Shown in pieces: positions 7,635 to 16,912 of a stretch of 64,000 nt of DNA (its first letter is position 1; the number at the start of each line of letters is the position of its first letter). The position numbers and the translations under genes were made by a program. Location of the stretch: assembly GCF_001677885.1 (NCBI RefSeq), contig NZ_LOCQ01000052.1:124001-188000 (forward strand), given 5' to 3'. Below the pieces are notes generated by a model. That model saw only the letters and a list, made by a program, of their open reading frames with translations, ran no database searches and was not told where the DNA came from. This DNA comes from Janthinobacterium psychrotolerans (GTDB lineage: Bacteria > Pseudomonadota > Gammaproteobacteria > Burkholderiales > Burkholderiaceae_D).

Positions 7635-8498
7635 ATGCTGGAACTGTTGAGTGAACATGCCTGCTTTGGCGGCGTCCAACGCTTTTATCGCCACGCTGCG
7701 CAAGCGATCGGCTTGCCGATGCGTTTCTCGGTGTTTATTCCAGGAAGCGCCAAGGACACTGCACGCAAGTCTCCTGCCCTGTTCTACCTGGCTGGCCTGA
7801 CCTGCACCGAAGAAACTTTCATGATCAAGGGCGGCGCCCAGCGCGTGGCGGCCGAGGAAGGCCTGATCCTGATCACCCCCGACACCAGCCCGCGCGGCGC
7901 CAATATCGCCGGCGAGAGCGATGCCTGGGACTTCGGCGCCGGCGCCGGCTTTTATGTCGACGCCACCGTCGCGCCATGGAGCAAGCACTACCGCATGTAC
8001 AGCTACATCCTGGAACTGCGCGCGCTGCTGGAGCAGGAATTGCCGATCGACCCGCAACGCACGGGCATCTTCGGCCACTCGATGGGCGGCCACGGCGCGC
8101 TGGTGCTGGCCCTGCGCAATCCCGGACTGTTCCGCTCGGTGTCGGCGTTTGCCCCGATCGCCGCGCCTTCGCAATGCCCATGGGGCAAGAAGGCATTCAC
8201 GGGCTACCTGGGCAGCGATGCGAGCAGCTGGCAGCAGTACGACGCCAGCGCGCTGATGGCAGCAATGCAAGGCCATGCTGTGCCGTTTCCGGATGGCATC
8301 TTGATCGACCAGGGGCTGGCCGACAAATTCCTGCCCGACCAGCTGTTCCCCGATGTCTTCGAAGCGGCCTGCCGCAACGCCGGCCAGCCTTTGGCCCTGC
8401 GCCGCCATGCAGGCTATGACCACGGCTATTACTTCATTTCCACCTTCGTGGAAGACCATCTGCGCTTTCATGCGCGCAACTTGCGCAGCGGCACCTGA
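7635..8498 (+). CDS. fghA: S-formylglutathione hydrolase
   Basis: This esterase-D family enzyme hydrolyses S-formylglutathione to formate and glutathione, the last step of glutathione-dependent formaldehyde detoxification. It has 287 residues, close to the family norm, and an AAGGAG site before the ATG. Conserved segments are YLAGLTCTEETF near residue 51, the nucleophile Ser149 in GHSMGGHGAL, and the histidine in the GYDHGYYFI motif near residue 262. The usual partner, glutathione-dependent formaldehyde dehydrogenase, is not adjacent. Formate produced here could feed the formate dehydrogenase encoded at 39-44 kb. Confidence 0.94.
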   Translation: MLELLSEHACFGGVQRFYRHAAQAIGLPMRFSVFIPGSAKDTARKSPALFYLAGLTCTEETFMIKGGAQRVAAEEGLILITPDTSPRGANIAGESDAWDFGAGAGFYVDATVAPWSKHYRMYSYILELRALLEQELPIDPQRTGIFGHSMGGHGALVLALRNPGLFRSVSAFAPIAAPSQCPWGKKAFTGYLGSDASSWQQYDASALMAAMQGHAVPFPDGILIDQGLADKFLPDQLFPDVFEAACRNAGQPLALRRHAGYDHGYYFISTFVEDHLRFHARNLRSGT

Positions 8499-8501
8499 GT
8501 C

Positions 8502-9164
8502 TCAGCCGCCGCTGGGGCGCCCGTTGAAATGGCGGGTGTACCAGTCGCAGGCCAGCAAGGCGGCCTGGTGGCGCGCATCGGCGCTGCCGGGCGCGGCGAT
8601 CTGTTCCAGCTGCTTGTCGCAACGCAGCGCGGCAAAGGCCATGCGGTTCAGGCCAGCCACGTCGGGGTCGCGTCCGCCGACGATCAACAGCGAGGGCACG
8701 CGCACATTGTCCAACGCGGCCTTGCCGGCCAGTTCCACCTGGGCATCGCACACGGCCAGCGCCGCCACATCGCCGGCACGCCAGGCCGCCAATTGCATCA
8801 CCACCGCCGCGCTGGCGCCATGGCCGTACAGGCCGCACGGCAGCTTGCGCGTGCTGGCATCGATGCGCAGCCAGCCCAGCGCTTTTTCGAGCTGGCGCGC
8901 CAGCTGGACGATATCGGCATGCACATAATAACGGTGGCCGCCATCGCCGCCGCCTGGCCCGATGCCGGACTGGTCAAAGCAGAGAGTGGCAAGCCCGGCG
9001 CGCACGAAGTCAATGGCGGTTGCTTGCGTGGCGGCATTGCGGTAGCCGCCATCGACGCTGGCGCCATGCGCAAACAGCACCACGCCGACCGGCCGCTCCG
9101 GCAACATGAGTATGCCGTCCAGTTCCACTTCGTCTGCCGTAATGCTGACAAATTGCTCTTGCAT
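8502..9164 (-). CDS. Alpha/beta hydrolase (dienelactone hydrolase-like) with an atypical nucleophile motif
   Basis: From the ATG at 9164 the protein has 220 residues (MQEQFVSITADEVELDGILMLPERPVGVVLFAHG). The alpha/beta-hydrolase core is visible: the oxyanion loop VLFAHGASVDGGYRN, then LCFDQSGIGPGG, and LPCGLYGHGASAAVVMQLAAW in the nucleophile-elbow position. Relatives usually read G-A-S-T-G or another GxSxG there; this protein has G-H-G-A-S, so the expected serine is missing or shifted. The late D-P-D and H elements of the triad (VGGRDPDV, ARHQAALLACDW) can be traced. Substrate is unknown. It is convergent with fghA, 3 nt away. Confidence 0.78.
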   Translation of the reverse strand: MQEQFVSITADEVELDGILMLPERPVGVVLFAHGASVDGGYRNAATQATAIDFVRAGLATLCFDQSGIGPGGGDGGHRYYVHADIVQLARQLEKALGWLRIDASTRKLPCGLYGHGASAAVVMQLAAWRAGDVAALAVCDAQVELAGKAALDNVRVPSLLIVGGRDPDVAGLNRMAFAALRCDKQLEQIAAPGSADARHQAALLACDWYTRHFNGRPSGG

Positions 9165-9255
9165 GATTGCCTCCCAAGCACAGGAACCGGACTTCCGGGC
9201 GGCACCTTGGCGGGAGCCTGGCCGCATGCTCAGTGTAGCAAAATCGCCGCGATGT

Positions 9256-11586
9256 TCAAACCGCGCCGTAGCGGTCCAGCCCCTTGAGCACGGCTTCGGG
9301 GCGGATCGGCAAGTGACGTACACGCGCGCCGACAGCGGCAAAGATGGCGTTGGCAATCGCCGGCGCCACCACCGTGGTCGGCGGCTCGCCCATGCCGGTC
9401 GACGCCTCGGTGCTGTGGATAAATTCGATATCGAGCTCGGGCACATCGGCGATGCGCAGCGGCGTATAGCTGGTGAGGTTGGTGTCGCGCACTTCGCCGT
9501 TCAGGAACGCCGTGCCTTCGTGCAGCGCCATGCTCACACCCCACAGCGCGCCGCCTTCGGCCTGCGCCAATGCGCCATCGGGGTCGATGATGGTGCCCGC
9601 GTCGATCACCATGGTCAGCTTTTCGACCTGCACCATGCAGGTGTTGCGGTCGACCCGCACGCGCGCCACGCACGCGGTCCAGGTCGGCATATCGCGCTCC
9701 TGGCCAAAGGTGGCGGCGATACCCAGGCCCGTGTCTTTCGGCATCGCCTTGCCCCAGAGCGCTTTTTCCGCCGCGCGCAGCAGCACTTGCGCCAGGCGCT
9801 GGGCGCCGCCAACGGCGTTCGGCGCGCTGCCCGCGTTGCGGCCCGTGGCCTGCAGCAGCGACAGGCGGAAGTCCAGAGGATTGACCTTGGCCGCCTGCGC
9901 CGCCTCATCGATAAAACTTTCCACCGCCCAGTTGGTCCAGCCAGGACCGACCGAGCGCAGCCAGCCTGGCCGGAAACTGCTGTTGGCCAGGTCATTCGAC
10001 ATGGCGCGCACGCGCTGCGCCCCCACCGTGTACCAATGGTCGGCGCCGGCGATCGCGAACGGGTCGTAAGGATGGCCCCGCTTGTCCTTGGCCAGCAAGC
10101 CGGGCGCCAGCGCCTGCGTCGGCCAGCCGGCGCTCGCTTCATGCTGCATGGCGGTGACCTTGCCGGCGCCGTCAAACGCCATGCGCAAGTGCTGCACCGA
10201 CGGCGAGCGCGGTGAATCGAAGCGCGCATCGTCGGCGCGTGAACAGATCATTTTCACGGGCCGCCCCAGGGCTTTTGCGCCCAGCGCGGCCGGGATGCAA
10301 TAGTCGCCGTTCAGGCGCCGGCCAAAGCCGCCACCGAGCAGGTAGGTATGCAGCACCACCTGGCTTTCCGGCACCTGCAGCGCCTTGGCCAGCACCGGCA
10401 AGGTCAGCGATTGCCACTGGGTGCCGGCATGGATATGCCAGACGCCATCGGCCAGCTGCGCCATCGCGTTCACCGGTTCGAGCTGGAAATGCAGCACGGT
10501 GGCCGTGGTGTACTGGCGCTCGAGCGTGAGGCCGGCATCGGCAAAGGCCTGCTCCACGCCGTCGTCATCGACCACGCGCGCGCCCAGCGTGGGGTCGGCG
10601 ATTTGCCTGGCGCCGTAATGCAGGATGTCCTGCTCCGACACATGGGCCGCCGCACCGGCGCGCCATGTTACTTGCACCAGGTCGGCCGCGCGGCTGGCCG
10701 CCGCATAGCTGTCCGCATACACCAGCACCCAGCCCGGCACCGTGCCGCTGGGATCGGTCAAGGCTTCGGATTTCAGGTAGCCACGGATTTTTTTCGCCGC
10801 CGAGTCGTCGATGGACAGCACCTTGGCGCCATAGCGCGTCGGTGGAATCTTCGGCCGCGCATATACCAGGCCTTCGACCTCGTCAGCTATGCCGGCATCG
10901 ATGCCGTAGATGGCCTTGCCGTTGGTTTTCCCCGGCACGTCGAGCGCCTGTGCGGGTCGCCCGATCAGCTTGCGCTGCGACGGTGTCTTGAGCACGATGG
11001 CGCCCAGTTGCTCGGGCGTATAGTGGCGGCCCAGCTTGCCACGCCGCACGATATCGCCATAGGCAATCGAGCGCCCGCGTCCATGCACCACGCCCAGCCT
11101 GGCCGAGCAGGCCGCGACCGGCACGCGCAGCAGCCGCGCGCCTTCTTCGATCAGGGCCAGGCGGCCGGCCGCGCCGGCGCGGCTCAGCGGCTCGAAACTC
11201 TGCCAGACGGACCAGCTGCCGCCGGTCACCATCAGGCCCCACTTCGGGTCGCTGTCCACGTAGTGCAGCTTGACTTTGGTCCAGTCCGCTTCCAGCTCGT
11301 CGGCGACGATGCGCGCCAGCGCCGTGCCGATATGCTGGCCCATTTCTGCCTTGGCAATATTGATGGTCACCAGGCCCTGCCGGTCGATCTCGAACCAGAT
11401 GGTGGGATCGAACACGGACGCGCCATGAGCCACGGACGGCGCCACGGCCGGCCCGCTGGCCGCCAGTGTACTGTCGGCCCGCAAAAAGGCCAGCGTAAAA
11501 CCGGTGCCGGCGGCGGCGATCAGGAAGCCGCGCCGCCCCGGCGAAGGGGGTGCGCCAGCGGCATGGTGTTGCGGCAGCTCAGGCAT
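9256..11586 (-). CDS. Molybdopterin-binding subunit of a periplasmic xanthine dehydrogenase-family hydroxylase
   Basis: The 776-residue protein starts at the ATG at 11586, overlapping the end of the 2Fe-2S subunit gene by 8 nt. The N-terminus has a Tat signal ([22 protein letters not shown]), so the folded cofactor enzyme is exported. The body contains the aldehyde-oxidase/IorB-type molybdopterin domains: [72 protein letters not shown], and the terminal [40 protein letters not shown]. The GMGEPP segment carries the conserved catalytic glutamate. The substrate is an aldehyde or N-heterocycle. Electrons would pass to the 2Fe-2S subunit and the downstream cytochrome c. Confidence 0.92.
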   Translation of the reverse strand: MPELPQHHAAGAPPSPGRRGFLIAAAGTGFTLAFLRADSTLAASGPAVAPSVAHGASVFDPTIWFEIDRQGLVTINIAKAEMGQHIGTALARIVADELEADWTKVKLHYVDSDPKWGLMVTGGSWSVWQSFEPLSRAGAAGRLALIEEGARLLRVPVAACSARLGVVHGRGRSIAYGDIVRRGKLGRHYTPEQLGAIVLKTPSQRKLIGRPAQALDVPGKTNGKAIYGIDAGIADEVEGLVYARPKIPPTRYGAKVLSIDDSAAKKIRGYLKSEALTDPSGTVPGWVLVYADSYAAASRAADLVQVTWRAGAAAHVSEQDILHYGARQIADPTLGARVVDDDGVEQAFADAGLTLERQYTTATVLHFQLEPVNAMAQLADGVWHIHAGTQWQSLTLPVLAKALQVPESQVVLHTYLLGGGFGRRLNGDYCIPAALGAKALGRPVKMICSRADDARFDSPRSPSVQHLRMAFDGAGKVTAMQHEASAGWPTQALAPGLLAKDKRGHPYDPFAIAGADHWYTVGAQRVRAMSNDLANSSFRPGWLRSVGPGWTNWAVESFIDEAAQAAKVNPLDFRLSLLQATGRNAGSAPNAVGGAQRLAQVLLRAAEKALWGKAMPKDTGLGIAATFGQERDMPTWTACVARVRVDRNTCMVQVEKLTMVIDAGTIIDPDGALAQAEGGALWGVSMALHEGTAFLNGEVRDTNLTSYTPLRIADVPELDIEFIHSTEASTGMGEPPTTVVAPAIANAIFAAVGARVRHLPIRPEAVLKGLDRYGAV

Positions 11587-12046
11587 GCGGCGTCTCCCGC
11601 ATGCCGGCGGCCAGCTTGATCGCCTTGCGAATGCGCACATAGGCCATGCAGCGGCACAGGTTGCCACTCATCACCGCATCGATATTGGCATCGGTCGGCT
11701 GCGGATAGTCGCGCAGCAAGGTCGCCGCCTGCATGATCTGGCCCGACTGGCAGTAGCCGCACTGCGGCGCCTGGGTGGCGATCCAGGCTTGCTGCAAGGG
11801 ATGCTTTCCATCGGGCGACAAGCCTTCGATGGTGGTCACGGCAGAACCTGCCACAGCCGACACGGGCGTGATGCAGGAGCGCACGGCGCGGCCATTGACA
11901 TGCACGGTGCAGGCGCCACACAGGCCGATGCCGCAGCCGAATTTGGTACCGCTCAGTTTTGCTTCGTCGCGCAGCACCCACAGCAATGGCGTGTCGGCGT
12001 CGACATCGGCGGCAAAGGGTACACCATTAATGATCACGTGATGCAT
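11579..12046 (-). CDS. (2Fe-2S)-binding small subunit of the molybdenum hydroxylase
   Basis: The 155-residue protein is the electron-transfer subunit of the IorA/CoxS/xanthine-dehydrogenase type. It has two 2Fe-2S sites: the plant-type ferredoxin loop [18 protein letters not shown] near residues 38-55, and the C-terminal four-helix site [12 protein letters not shown]...[13 protein letters not shown]. No signal peptide is present, so it is probably carried out by the Tat peptide of its partner. The stop lies inside the start of the Mo-subunit gene, implying coupled 1:1 translation. It is the middle gene of the cytochrome c / FeS / Mo trio. Confidence 0.94.
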   Translation of the reverse strand: MHHVIINGVPFAADVDADTPLLWVLRDEAKLSGTKFGCGIGLCGACTVHVNGRAVRSCITPVSAVAGSAVTTIEGLSPDGKHPLQQAWIATQAPQCGYCQSGQIMQAATLLRDYPQPTDANIDAVMSGNLCRCMAYVRIRKAIKLAAGMRETPHA

Positions 12047-12066
12047 GGGCTTGCTTTCGTAAAGAT

Positions 12067-13374
12067 TTACTTGCCGGCGCGCACGCGCGCCACTTTCGCT
12101 TCGAGACCGATCCAGGCCGGCTGGTGGCTGCGGCTGCGGCGCAAATACGCTGCCAGCTGGGCAATGTCGGCGTCCGACAGCGAGTGGGCAAAGGCCGGCA
12201 TCAGCGCGCCGGGCAGGCCCTCGTCCCTGGCCACGCCATGCAGGATGACCTGGATCAGATTGGACGGGTCGGGCGCGCCGACGGCGCTGTTCAGGCTCAG
12301 TTCCGGGCGCAGCAGCGAGGGCTGGCCATCGCTGTTCGAGTGGCAGGAAGCGCAGGCGGCCACGTACAGGCTGGCGCCACGGTCGTTGTCGACCATGGCG
12401 ACCTTTTGCGAACGGCCGATGTTGGACTTGATCACCGCGGCGGCATCGACCGGCGGCCCGTCCGCATCCTGCGGCCTGGCCAGGTCGGCAAAATAAGCGG
12501 CCAGCGCGCGGATATCGGCGTCGGGCGAGGCCTCCATGCCCTCATGCACCACTTCCGACATCGGGCCGGCCGCCACGCCATGCAGGGCGGTGGCGCCAGT
12601 GCGCAGGAACGCATACAGCTCGTCCTTGTTCCATGGCAGCGGCGCCGTATTGGCGGCCGTCAGCGGTGGCGCATACCACTGGTCGATGGCGGCGCCCTGG
12701 TAGGCCAAGCCGGCAATTTCGGCGCCCAGCGCATTGCGCGGCGTATGGCAGGCGGCGCAGTGGGCCAGGCCTTCGGCCAGATAGCGGCCACGGTGCCAGT
12801 CGGCGCCTTGGGCGGCATTGCGCGGCATGCTGCCGGGCTTGAAGAACAGCAATTTCCAGCCGGCCTGCAGCGCACGCTGGTTCAGGGGAAACGGCACGGT
12901 GTTGGCCGGGGTCACCGCATACACGGGTGGACGCGTCATTAACCAGGCATACAGGGCGGCAATATCGGCCTGGCTGGCCAGCGCGAAGTGCGTGTAGGGA
13001 AATACGGGAAACAGGTGCTCGCCGTTGCGCGCCACGCCCTCGCGCATGGCGCGCTGGAACGCCGCCAACGACCAGCGGCCGATGCCGGTCTGCGGATCGG
13101 GCGTGATATTGGTGGCGTAAATGGTGCCGAACGGCGTGGCCATGCCGCGCCCGCCCGCATAGGCGGCGCCACCCTTGACGGTATGGCAGGCAGCGCAGTT
13201 GCCCATGCCGGCCAGGATGCGGCCCTGCTCGATCTCCTGCGCGGAAAACGAGGCCGATGGCGGCGGATCGACGGGCGCCAGCGCGGGGCGCCAGTAAGCG
13301 GCGCAAATGGCGCCGGCGGCAAGCACAAACAGGGCCAGCAGTATCAGCAGGCCGGTACAGATTTTCTTGAACAA
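12067..13374 (-). CDS. Membrane-anchored triheme cytochrome c, electron acceptor of the molybdenum hydroxylase
   Basis: Three CxxCH haem sites are present: [20 protein letters not shown] and [10 protein letters not shown]. This matches the alcohol/aldehyde dehydrogenase cytochrome subunit family, which passes electrons from a periplasmic dehydrogenase to ubiquinone or a terminal oxidase. The N-terminal segment [27 protein letters not shown] is a signal anchor. The start is uncertain: no ATG precedes the anchor. I chose the TTG at 13374 (435 residues); a further TTG at 13461 would add 29 residues that run through a hairpin. No strong ribosome site is seen at either. The gene lies 20 nt upstream of the 2Fe-2S subunit gene on the same strand. 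Confidence 0.85.
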   Translation of the reverse strand: MFKKICTGLLILLALFVLAAGAICAAYWRPALAPVDPPPSASFSAQEIEQGRILAGMGNCAACHTVKGGAAYAGGRGMATPFGTIYATNITPDPQTGIGRWSLAAFQRAMREGVARNGEHLFPVFPYTHFALASQADIAALYAWLMTRPPVYAVTPANTVPFPLNQRALQAGWKLLFFKPGSMPRNAAQGADWHRGRYLAEGLAHCAACHTPRNALGAEIAGLAYQGAAIDQWYAPPLTAANTAPLPWNKDELYAFLRTGATALHGVAAGPMSEVVHEGMEASPDADIRALAAYFADLARPQDADGPPVDAAAVIKSNIGRSQKVAMVDNDRGASLYVAACASCHSNSDGQPSLLRPELSLNSAVGAPDPSNLIQVILHGVARDEGLPGALMPAFAHSLSDADIAQLAAYLRRSRSHQPAWIGLEAKVARVRAGK

Positions 13375-13399
13375 AAAGGAACTTTCAGATAATAAAACA

Positions 13400-13420
13400 G
13401 GCGCACAGGCGGTGTGCGCC
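13400..13420 (-). promoter_or_regulatory. Hairpin with T-rich tail in the leader of the cytochrome c gene
   Basis: On the minus strand GGCGCACA, a 5-nt loop and TGTGCGCC form an 8-bp perfect stem followed by a T-rich tract (TGTTTTATTAT), the form of an intrinsic terminator or attenuator. No minus-strand gene lies upstream to terminate, and the structure sits about 25 nt before the chosen start, so attenuation of the hydroxylase operon is a possibility. Confidence 0.4.
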
Positions 13421-13553
13421 AAAGGCGGGATTTTACGCGGATTGCGACTTGTTGTATGCAAGCAAAGCTACTGGCTGCTGGCAAGTGCACAGCGGCCAGC
13501 GGGCGCGGCGGCATATAATCCTTGTTTAGCACACGCAACAGCCCTCTTCCTCC

Positions 13554-15221
13554 ATGCATACCGTCACCATCATTCTCGTCCTGGTCCTGACCGTCGTCCT
13601 GTGCGGCTTTCTCGCCCGCTCGCGCTGGATCAAGCTGCCGCTGCCGCTGATCCAGATCGCCGGCGGCACCGGTCTGGCCCTGTTCGGCCTGCAAGTGCCG
13701 CTCGATCCCGGTATTTTCTTCTTGCTGTTTATTCCGCCGCTGCTGTTCCTCGACGGCTGGCGCATCCCCAAGGGAGCGTTTTTTTCCGACGCGCGCTCGA
13801 TTTTGATGCTGGCCATCGGCCTGGTGCTGTTTACGGTGCTGGGCATGGGCTTTTTCATCGACTGGCTGATTCCCACCGTGCCGCTGGCGGTTGCCTTTGC
13901 ACTGGGCGCCATCCTGTCGCCGACCGACCCGGTGGCGGTGTCGGCGATTGCGGCCGGCAATCCGATTCCGCCGCGCCTGATGCATATACTGGAGGGCGAG
14001 TCGCTGTTGAATGACGCGTCCGGCCTGGTATGCTTCACCTTTGCCGTGGGCGCCATGATGACGGGCGGCTTTTCCATCGGCGCGGCGTCCTTGAGCTTTC
14101 TGCAGGAAGCGGGCGGCGGCATCGTGATCGGCCTGGCGATTTCCTGGGGCGTGGGGCTGGCCAACAAATGGCTGGTCAGCAAAGTCGGCGAAGAGCCGGG
14201 CCTGCAAATTTTGATCAGCATCCTGATTCCGTTCGCGGCGTATCTCGGCGCCGAGCAGATCCATGGCTCGGGCATCCTGGCCGCCGCCACGGCCGGCGTG
14301 TCCATGCATTACGCCGACCTGATCGGCCGCCCCCTGGCCGCCACCCGCACCCAGCGCAAGGCCGTGTGGGATACCGTGCAACTGGTGTTGAATGGCGTGA
14401 TCTTCGTCATGCTGGGCGCCCAATTGCCGACCACCATCACCAGCCTGCAGGCCGCCTCGGCCGAAGTGGGCGCCGGCAGCGCCTGGAAGCTGCCGCTGTA
14501 CGTGGTGGCCATCACGGTGGGCCTGACCTTCATGCGGTTTGTGTGGGTGGCCATTTCGATGAAGCTGACCCTGTTCAGGCGCCAGAAAAAAGCCGAAAAA
14601 AGTGGCATGGCCCTGGAAGGCAAGGATGGCCCCAATCTGACCCGTCCCAGCCTGCGTTTGCTGCTGGTGGCCTCGTTTGCCGGCGTGCGCGGTGCGCTGA
14701 CCCTGGCCGGCATCTTGACCCTGCCCCTGTTTTTGCCCGACGGCACGCGCTTTCCCGCGCGCGACCTGGTGATCTTCCTGGCCATGGGCGTGATTTTGCT
14801 GTCGCTGCTGCTGGCCAGCGTCACCCTGCCGCTGCTGACCAAGGGCCTGGTGTTCTCGCCGCCCACGCGCCGTTCCAGCGAAGAGCGCAACGCCCGTGCC
14901 GCCGCCGCCGAGGCCGCAGTCACGCGGCTGGAAAAAGTATGTTCGGGCCTGGGCGGCGACGGCAAGGAGCAAGTCGTCACCGAGGCGGCCAACCGCCTGA
15001 TCGAGGCCTACCGGCGCCGCATGGCGTATGGCGAAAGCAGCAACGACGAAGCGGCCCGCATGCAGGAACTGGCCAGGGCCGAACGCGCCCTGCGCCTCGA
15101 AGCGCTCAACGCGGAACGCGACGAACTGTTCCGCAGGCGGATTTCCGGCGAACTGGAAGACGCCATCCACCTGCGCCTGCTGCGTGAAATCGACCTGCTG
15201 GAGGCGACGCTGGAGGAGTAA
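13554..15221 (+). CDS. Na+/H+ antiporter, CPA1 family
   Basis: The 555-residue protein has about 12 transmembrane segments in its first 400 residues. It carries the CPA1 signatures FIPPLLFLDGWRIP, the GAILSPTDPVAVSAI ion-binding region, and EGESLLNDASGLVCF (the ND motif in transmembrane segment 5), then SFAGVRGALTLAGILTLPL. The C-terminal 140 residues are a hydrophilic, Arg/Glu-rich, helical cytosolic domain, as in bacterial NhaP-type exchangers. It exchanges cytoplasmic Na+ (or K+) for protons at the inner membrane. The gene is monocistronic and divergent from the cytochrome c operon. Confidence 0.93.
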   Translation: MHTVTIILVLVLTVVLCGFLARSRWIKLPLPLIQIAGGTGLALFGLQVPLDPGIFFLLFIPPLLFLDGWRIPKGAFFSDARSILMLAIGLVLFTVLGMGFFIDWLIPTVPLAVAFALGAILSPTDPVAVSAIAAGNPIPPRLMHILEGESLLNDASGLVCFTFAVGAMMTGGFSIGAASLSFLQEAGGGIVIGLAISWGVGLANKWLVSKVGEEPGLQILISILIPFAAYLGAEQIHGSGILAAATAGVSMHYADLIGRPLAATRTQRKAVWDTVQLVLNGVIFVMLGAQLPTTITSLQAASAEVGAGSAWKLPLYVVAITVGLTFMRFVWVAISMKLTLFRRQKKAEKSGMALEGKDGPNLTRPSLRLLLVASFAGVRGALTLAGILTLPLFLPDGTRFPARDLVIFLAMGVILLSLLLASVTLPLLTKGLVFSPPTRRSSEERNARAAAAEAAVTRLEKVCSGLGGDGKEQVVTEAANRLIEAYRRRMAYGESSNDEAARMQELARAERALRLEALNAERDELFRRRISGELEDAIHLRLLREIDLLEATLEE

Positions 15222-15317
15222 TCGTGGCGCGCCATCACCACGCCGTGACGGGTGCTCTGTTGCTGGACAGAGCGCCATGCGCTGTGTAGACTGGCGCGCA
15301 CTTAAACAAGGAATCCC

Positions 15318-15635
15318 ATGAACGCACCGACGACCAAACCCGCCCCGGGCCCCGAATTCTGGGAGCGCGCCGACCAGGTGATCGCCCTGGCCAACGAGCA
15401 GTGCATGCACAGCCCCGCCAACGAGGTGGCCACTTCGCTGCTGTATGCGGCCGCCCGCTTCAACGCCTTCCTGGTGGCCAGCAAGACCAACGATGTGAGC
15501 AAGATGCAGCAGGAAAAAGACGATGCGGTCGCCTTTTTTACGGAGCAGTACAAGCGCATGCTGACCGACAACTTCAACGACTATATCGCCAACTTCGACA
15601 AGTACACCCAACCTGCGGCCGCACCGCAGGCATGA
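15318..15635 (+). CDS. DUF3144-like small protein
   Basis: The 105-residue acidic cytoplasmic protein reads FWERADQVIALANEQCMHSPANEVATSLLYAAARFNAFLVAS...FFTEQYKRMLTDNFNDYIANFDKY. This resembles the DUF3144 family, found in many proteobacteria without assigned function; the family match is recalled, not computed. It is helical with no membrane segment. A strong intrinsic terminator follows its stop, so it ends its transcript. The GGAATCCC upstream of the ATG provides a weak ribosome site. Confidence 0.7.
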   Translation: MNAPTTKPAPGPEFWERADQVIALANEQCMHSPANEVATSLLYAAARFNAFLVASKTNDVSKMQQEKDDAVAFFTEQYKRMLTDNFNDYIANFDKYTQPAAAPQA

Positions 15636-15643
15636 GCCCCTGG

Positions 15644-15667
15644 CCGGCCGTCCTGGCCGGTTTTTTT
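15644..15667 (+). terminator. Rho-independent terminator after the DUF3144-like gene
   Basis: CCGGCC, a 5-nt loop (GTCCT) and GGCCGG form a perfect 6-bp GC stem, extendable with flanking pairs, followed directly by seven T (15661-15667). Confidence 0.88.
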
Positions 15668-15686
15668 ACAACAACATGATGCACGC

Positions 15687-15732
15687 TTGACTTTATTCAA
15701 TCCTCGATTAAACTATTAACGAATTAGTTAAT
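15687..15732 (+). promoter_or_regulatory. Promoter and probable operator of the ArsR-desaturase pair
   Basis: A TTGACT -35 (15687-15692) and a TAAACT -10 (15709-15714) are separated by 16 nt. Immediately downstream, over the expected transcription start, lies the palindrome ATTAAC-GAATTA-GTTAAT (15715-15732). Its size and position fit a winged-helix repressor binding site, most simply for autoregulation by the ArsR-family gene that follows 26 nt later. Confidence 0.6.
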
Positions 15733-15758
15733 ACGTGAAAAACCAGGAGGAGCAGGCC

Positions 15759-16073
15759 ATGCAGGCAGACAAAATCTTCGAGGCGCTGGCCTCGACCGCA
15801 CGGCGGCAGATCCTCGCCTATCTGTCCGAAGCGCAGCTGAGCACGTCCGAACTGGCGACGCGTTTTGCCATGAGCGCGCCGGCCATCTCGCGCCATTTGT
15901 CGGTCCTGGAAAATGCCGGCCTGGTCAGCAGCGAACGGCAAGGGCAGTTCGTGCTGTACCGTTTGAACCAGGATCGCCTGATCAACACCCTCAATAACTT
16001 TGCCTTTGAAATCTGTCCGGTGGCGCGTGGCCTGAAACGCGAATCGGCGGCCCTGAAGAAGCCGTTGCCATGA
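15759..16073 (+). CDS. ArsR/SmtB-family winged-helix transcriptional regulator
   Basis: The ATG at 15759 is chosen over an in-frame start at 15735 because AGGAGGAG lies about 7 nt upstream. The 104-residue protein reads MQADKIFEALASTARRQILAYLSEAQLSTSELATRFAMSAPAISRHLSVLENAGLVSSERQGQFVLYRLN, a complete ArsR fold. The recognition helix is SAPAISRHLSVLENAG. Metal-binding cysteine motifs of ArsR/SmtB are absent (only one Cys, near the C-terminus), so it is of the SdpR-like, non-metal group. Its stop overlaps the desaturase start (ATGA at 16070), implying control of that gene and of itself. Confidence 0.88.
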   Translation: MQADKIFEALASTARRQILAYLSEAQLSTSELATRFAMSAPAISRHLSVLENAGLVSSERQGQFVLYRLNQDRLINTLNNFAFEICPVARGLKRESAALKKPLP

Positions 16074-16912
16074 TGGCGCACCGCGCCAGCGCGGATGGGC
16101 CCGACAGCGTCGTCGATGGCGTGGTGCGGTATGCGCCGCTGCAGTCGCTGTGGCTGAGCGGCATGCTGGCCGGCGCGGTGATTGGCGGCGCCCTCACCTT
16201 CAGCTGGCCGGCGCTGCTGCTGTTCGTGGCCAGCACGGCCACCGTGCTGCTGTTCGGCCACTCGCTGGGCAGCCACCGCAAGCTGATCCACGACAGCTTT
16301 CAATGCCCCATGTGGCTGGAGCGCTTGCTGGTGTACCTGGGCGTGCTGGTGGGCCTGGGCGGTCCGCTGGGCTTGCTGCGCCAGCATGAGCTGCGCGACT
16401 ATGCGCAGCGCCAGCCTGTTTGCCACCCTTATTTGCGCCATGGCGGCGGCTTCTGGCGCGATTGCTGGTGGCAATTGCACTGCCGTTTGATCCTGGCCCA
16501 GCCGCCGCGGATCGCCATCGAGCCACGCATCGCTCAAGACCGCTTCTATCGCTTCCTGGAGACCAGCTTCATGGCGCAGCAACTGCCATGGGCCATGCTG
16601 TTCTTTCTGTGGGGTGGCTGGGGGTTCGTGTGGTGGGGCGTGTGTGCGCGCGTCAGCGCCGGCGTGCTGGGCCACTGGCTGATCGGCTATTTTGCCCACA
16701 ACCATGGCGCCATGCATTTCGATGTGTGCGGCGCCGCCGTGCAAGGCAAAAATATCCGTTTTACCTCATTGCTGACCATGGGCGAATGCTGGCACAACAA
16801 CCACCATGCTTATCCGGGTTCGGCCAGGCTGGGCCTGTTTCCAGGCGAATGGCCGGAATTGCAGCAACTTGATGTCGCAGCGCTTCAGGCGTCGTCCTTG
16901 CCCTCAAGATAA
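16070..16912 (+). CDS. Membrane fatty acid desaturase-like protein
   Basis: The 280-residue protein has hydrophobic segments near residues 30-70 and 175-215, and histidine boxes of the acyl-CoA/lipid desaturase family. Box 1 is GHSLGSHRKL (H-x4-H); box 3 is GECWHNNHHAYP (H-x2-HH). The middle box, normally HRxHH, is replaced by RQHELRDYAQRQ followed by CHPYLRHGGG. Desaturases use di-iron and O2 to introduce double bonds into membrane acyl chains. Coupling to an ArsR-like regulator suggests control by lipid or membrane state. The last 28 nt overlap the convergent carbonic anhydrase gene. Confidence 0.8.
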   Translation: MMAHRASADGPDSVVDGVVRYAPLQSLWLSGMLAGAVIGGALTFSWPALLLFVASTATVLLFGHSLGSHRKLIHDSFQCPMWLERLLVYLGVLVGLGGPLGLLRQHELRDYAQRQPVCHPYLRHGGGFWRDCWWQLHCRLILAQPPRIAIEPRIAQDRFYRFLETSFMAQQLPWAMLFFLWGGWGFVWWGVCARVSAGVLGHWLIGYFAHNHGAMHFDVCGAAVQGKNIRFTSLLTMGECWHNNHHAYPGSARLGLFPGEWPELQQLDVAALQASSLPSR

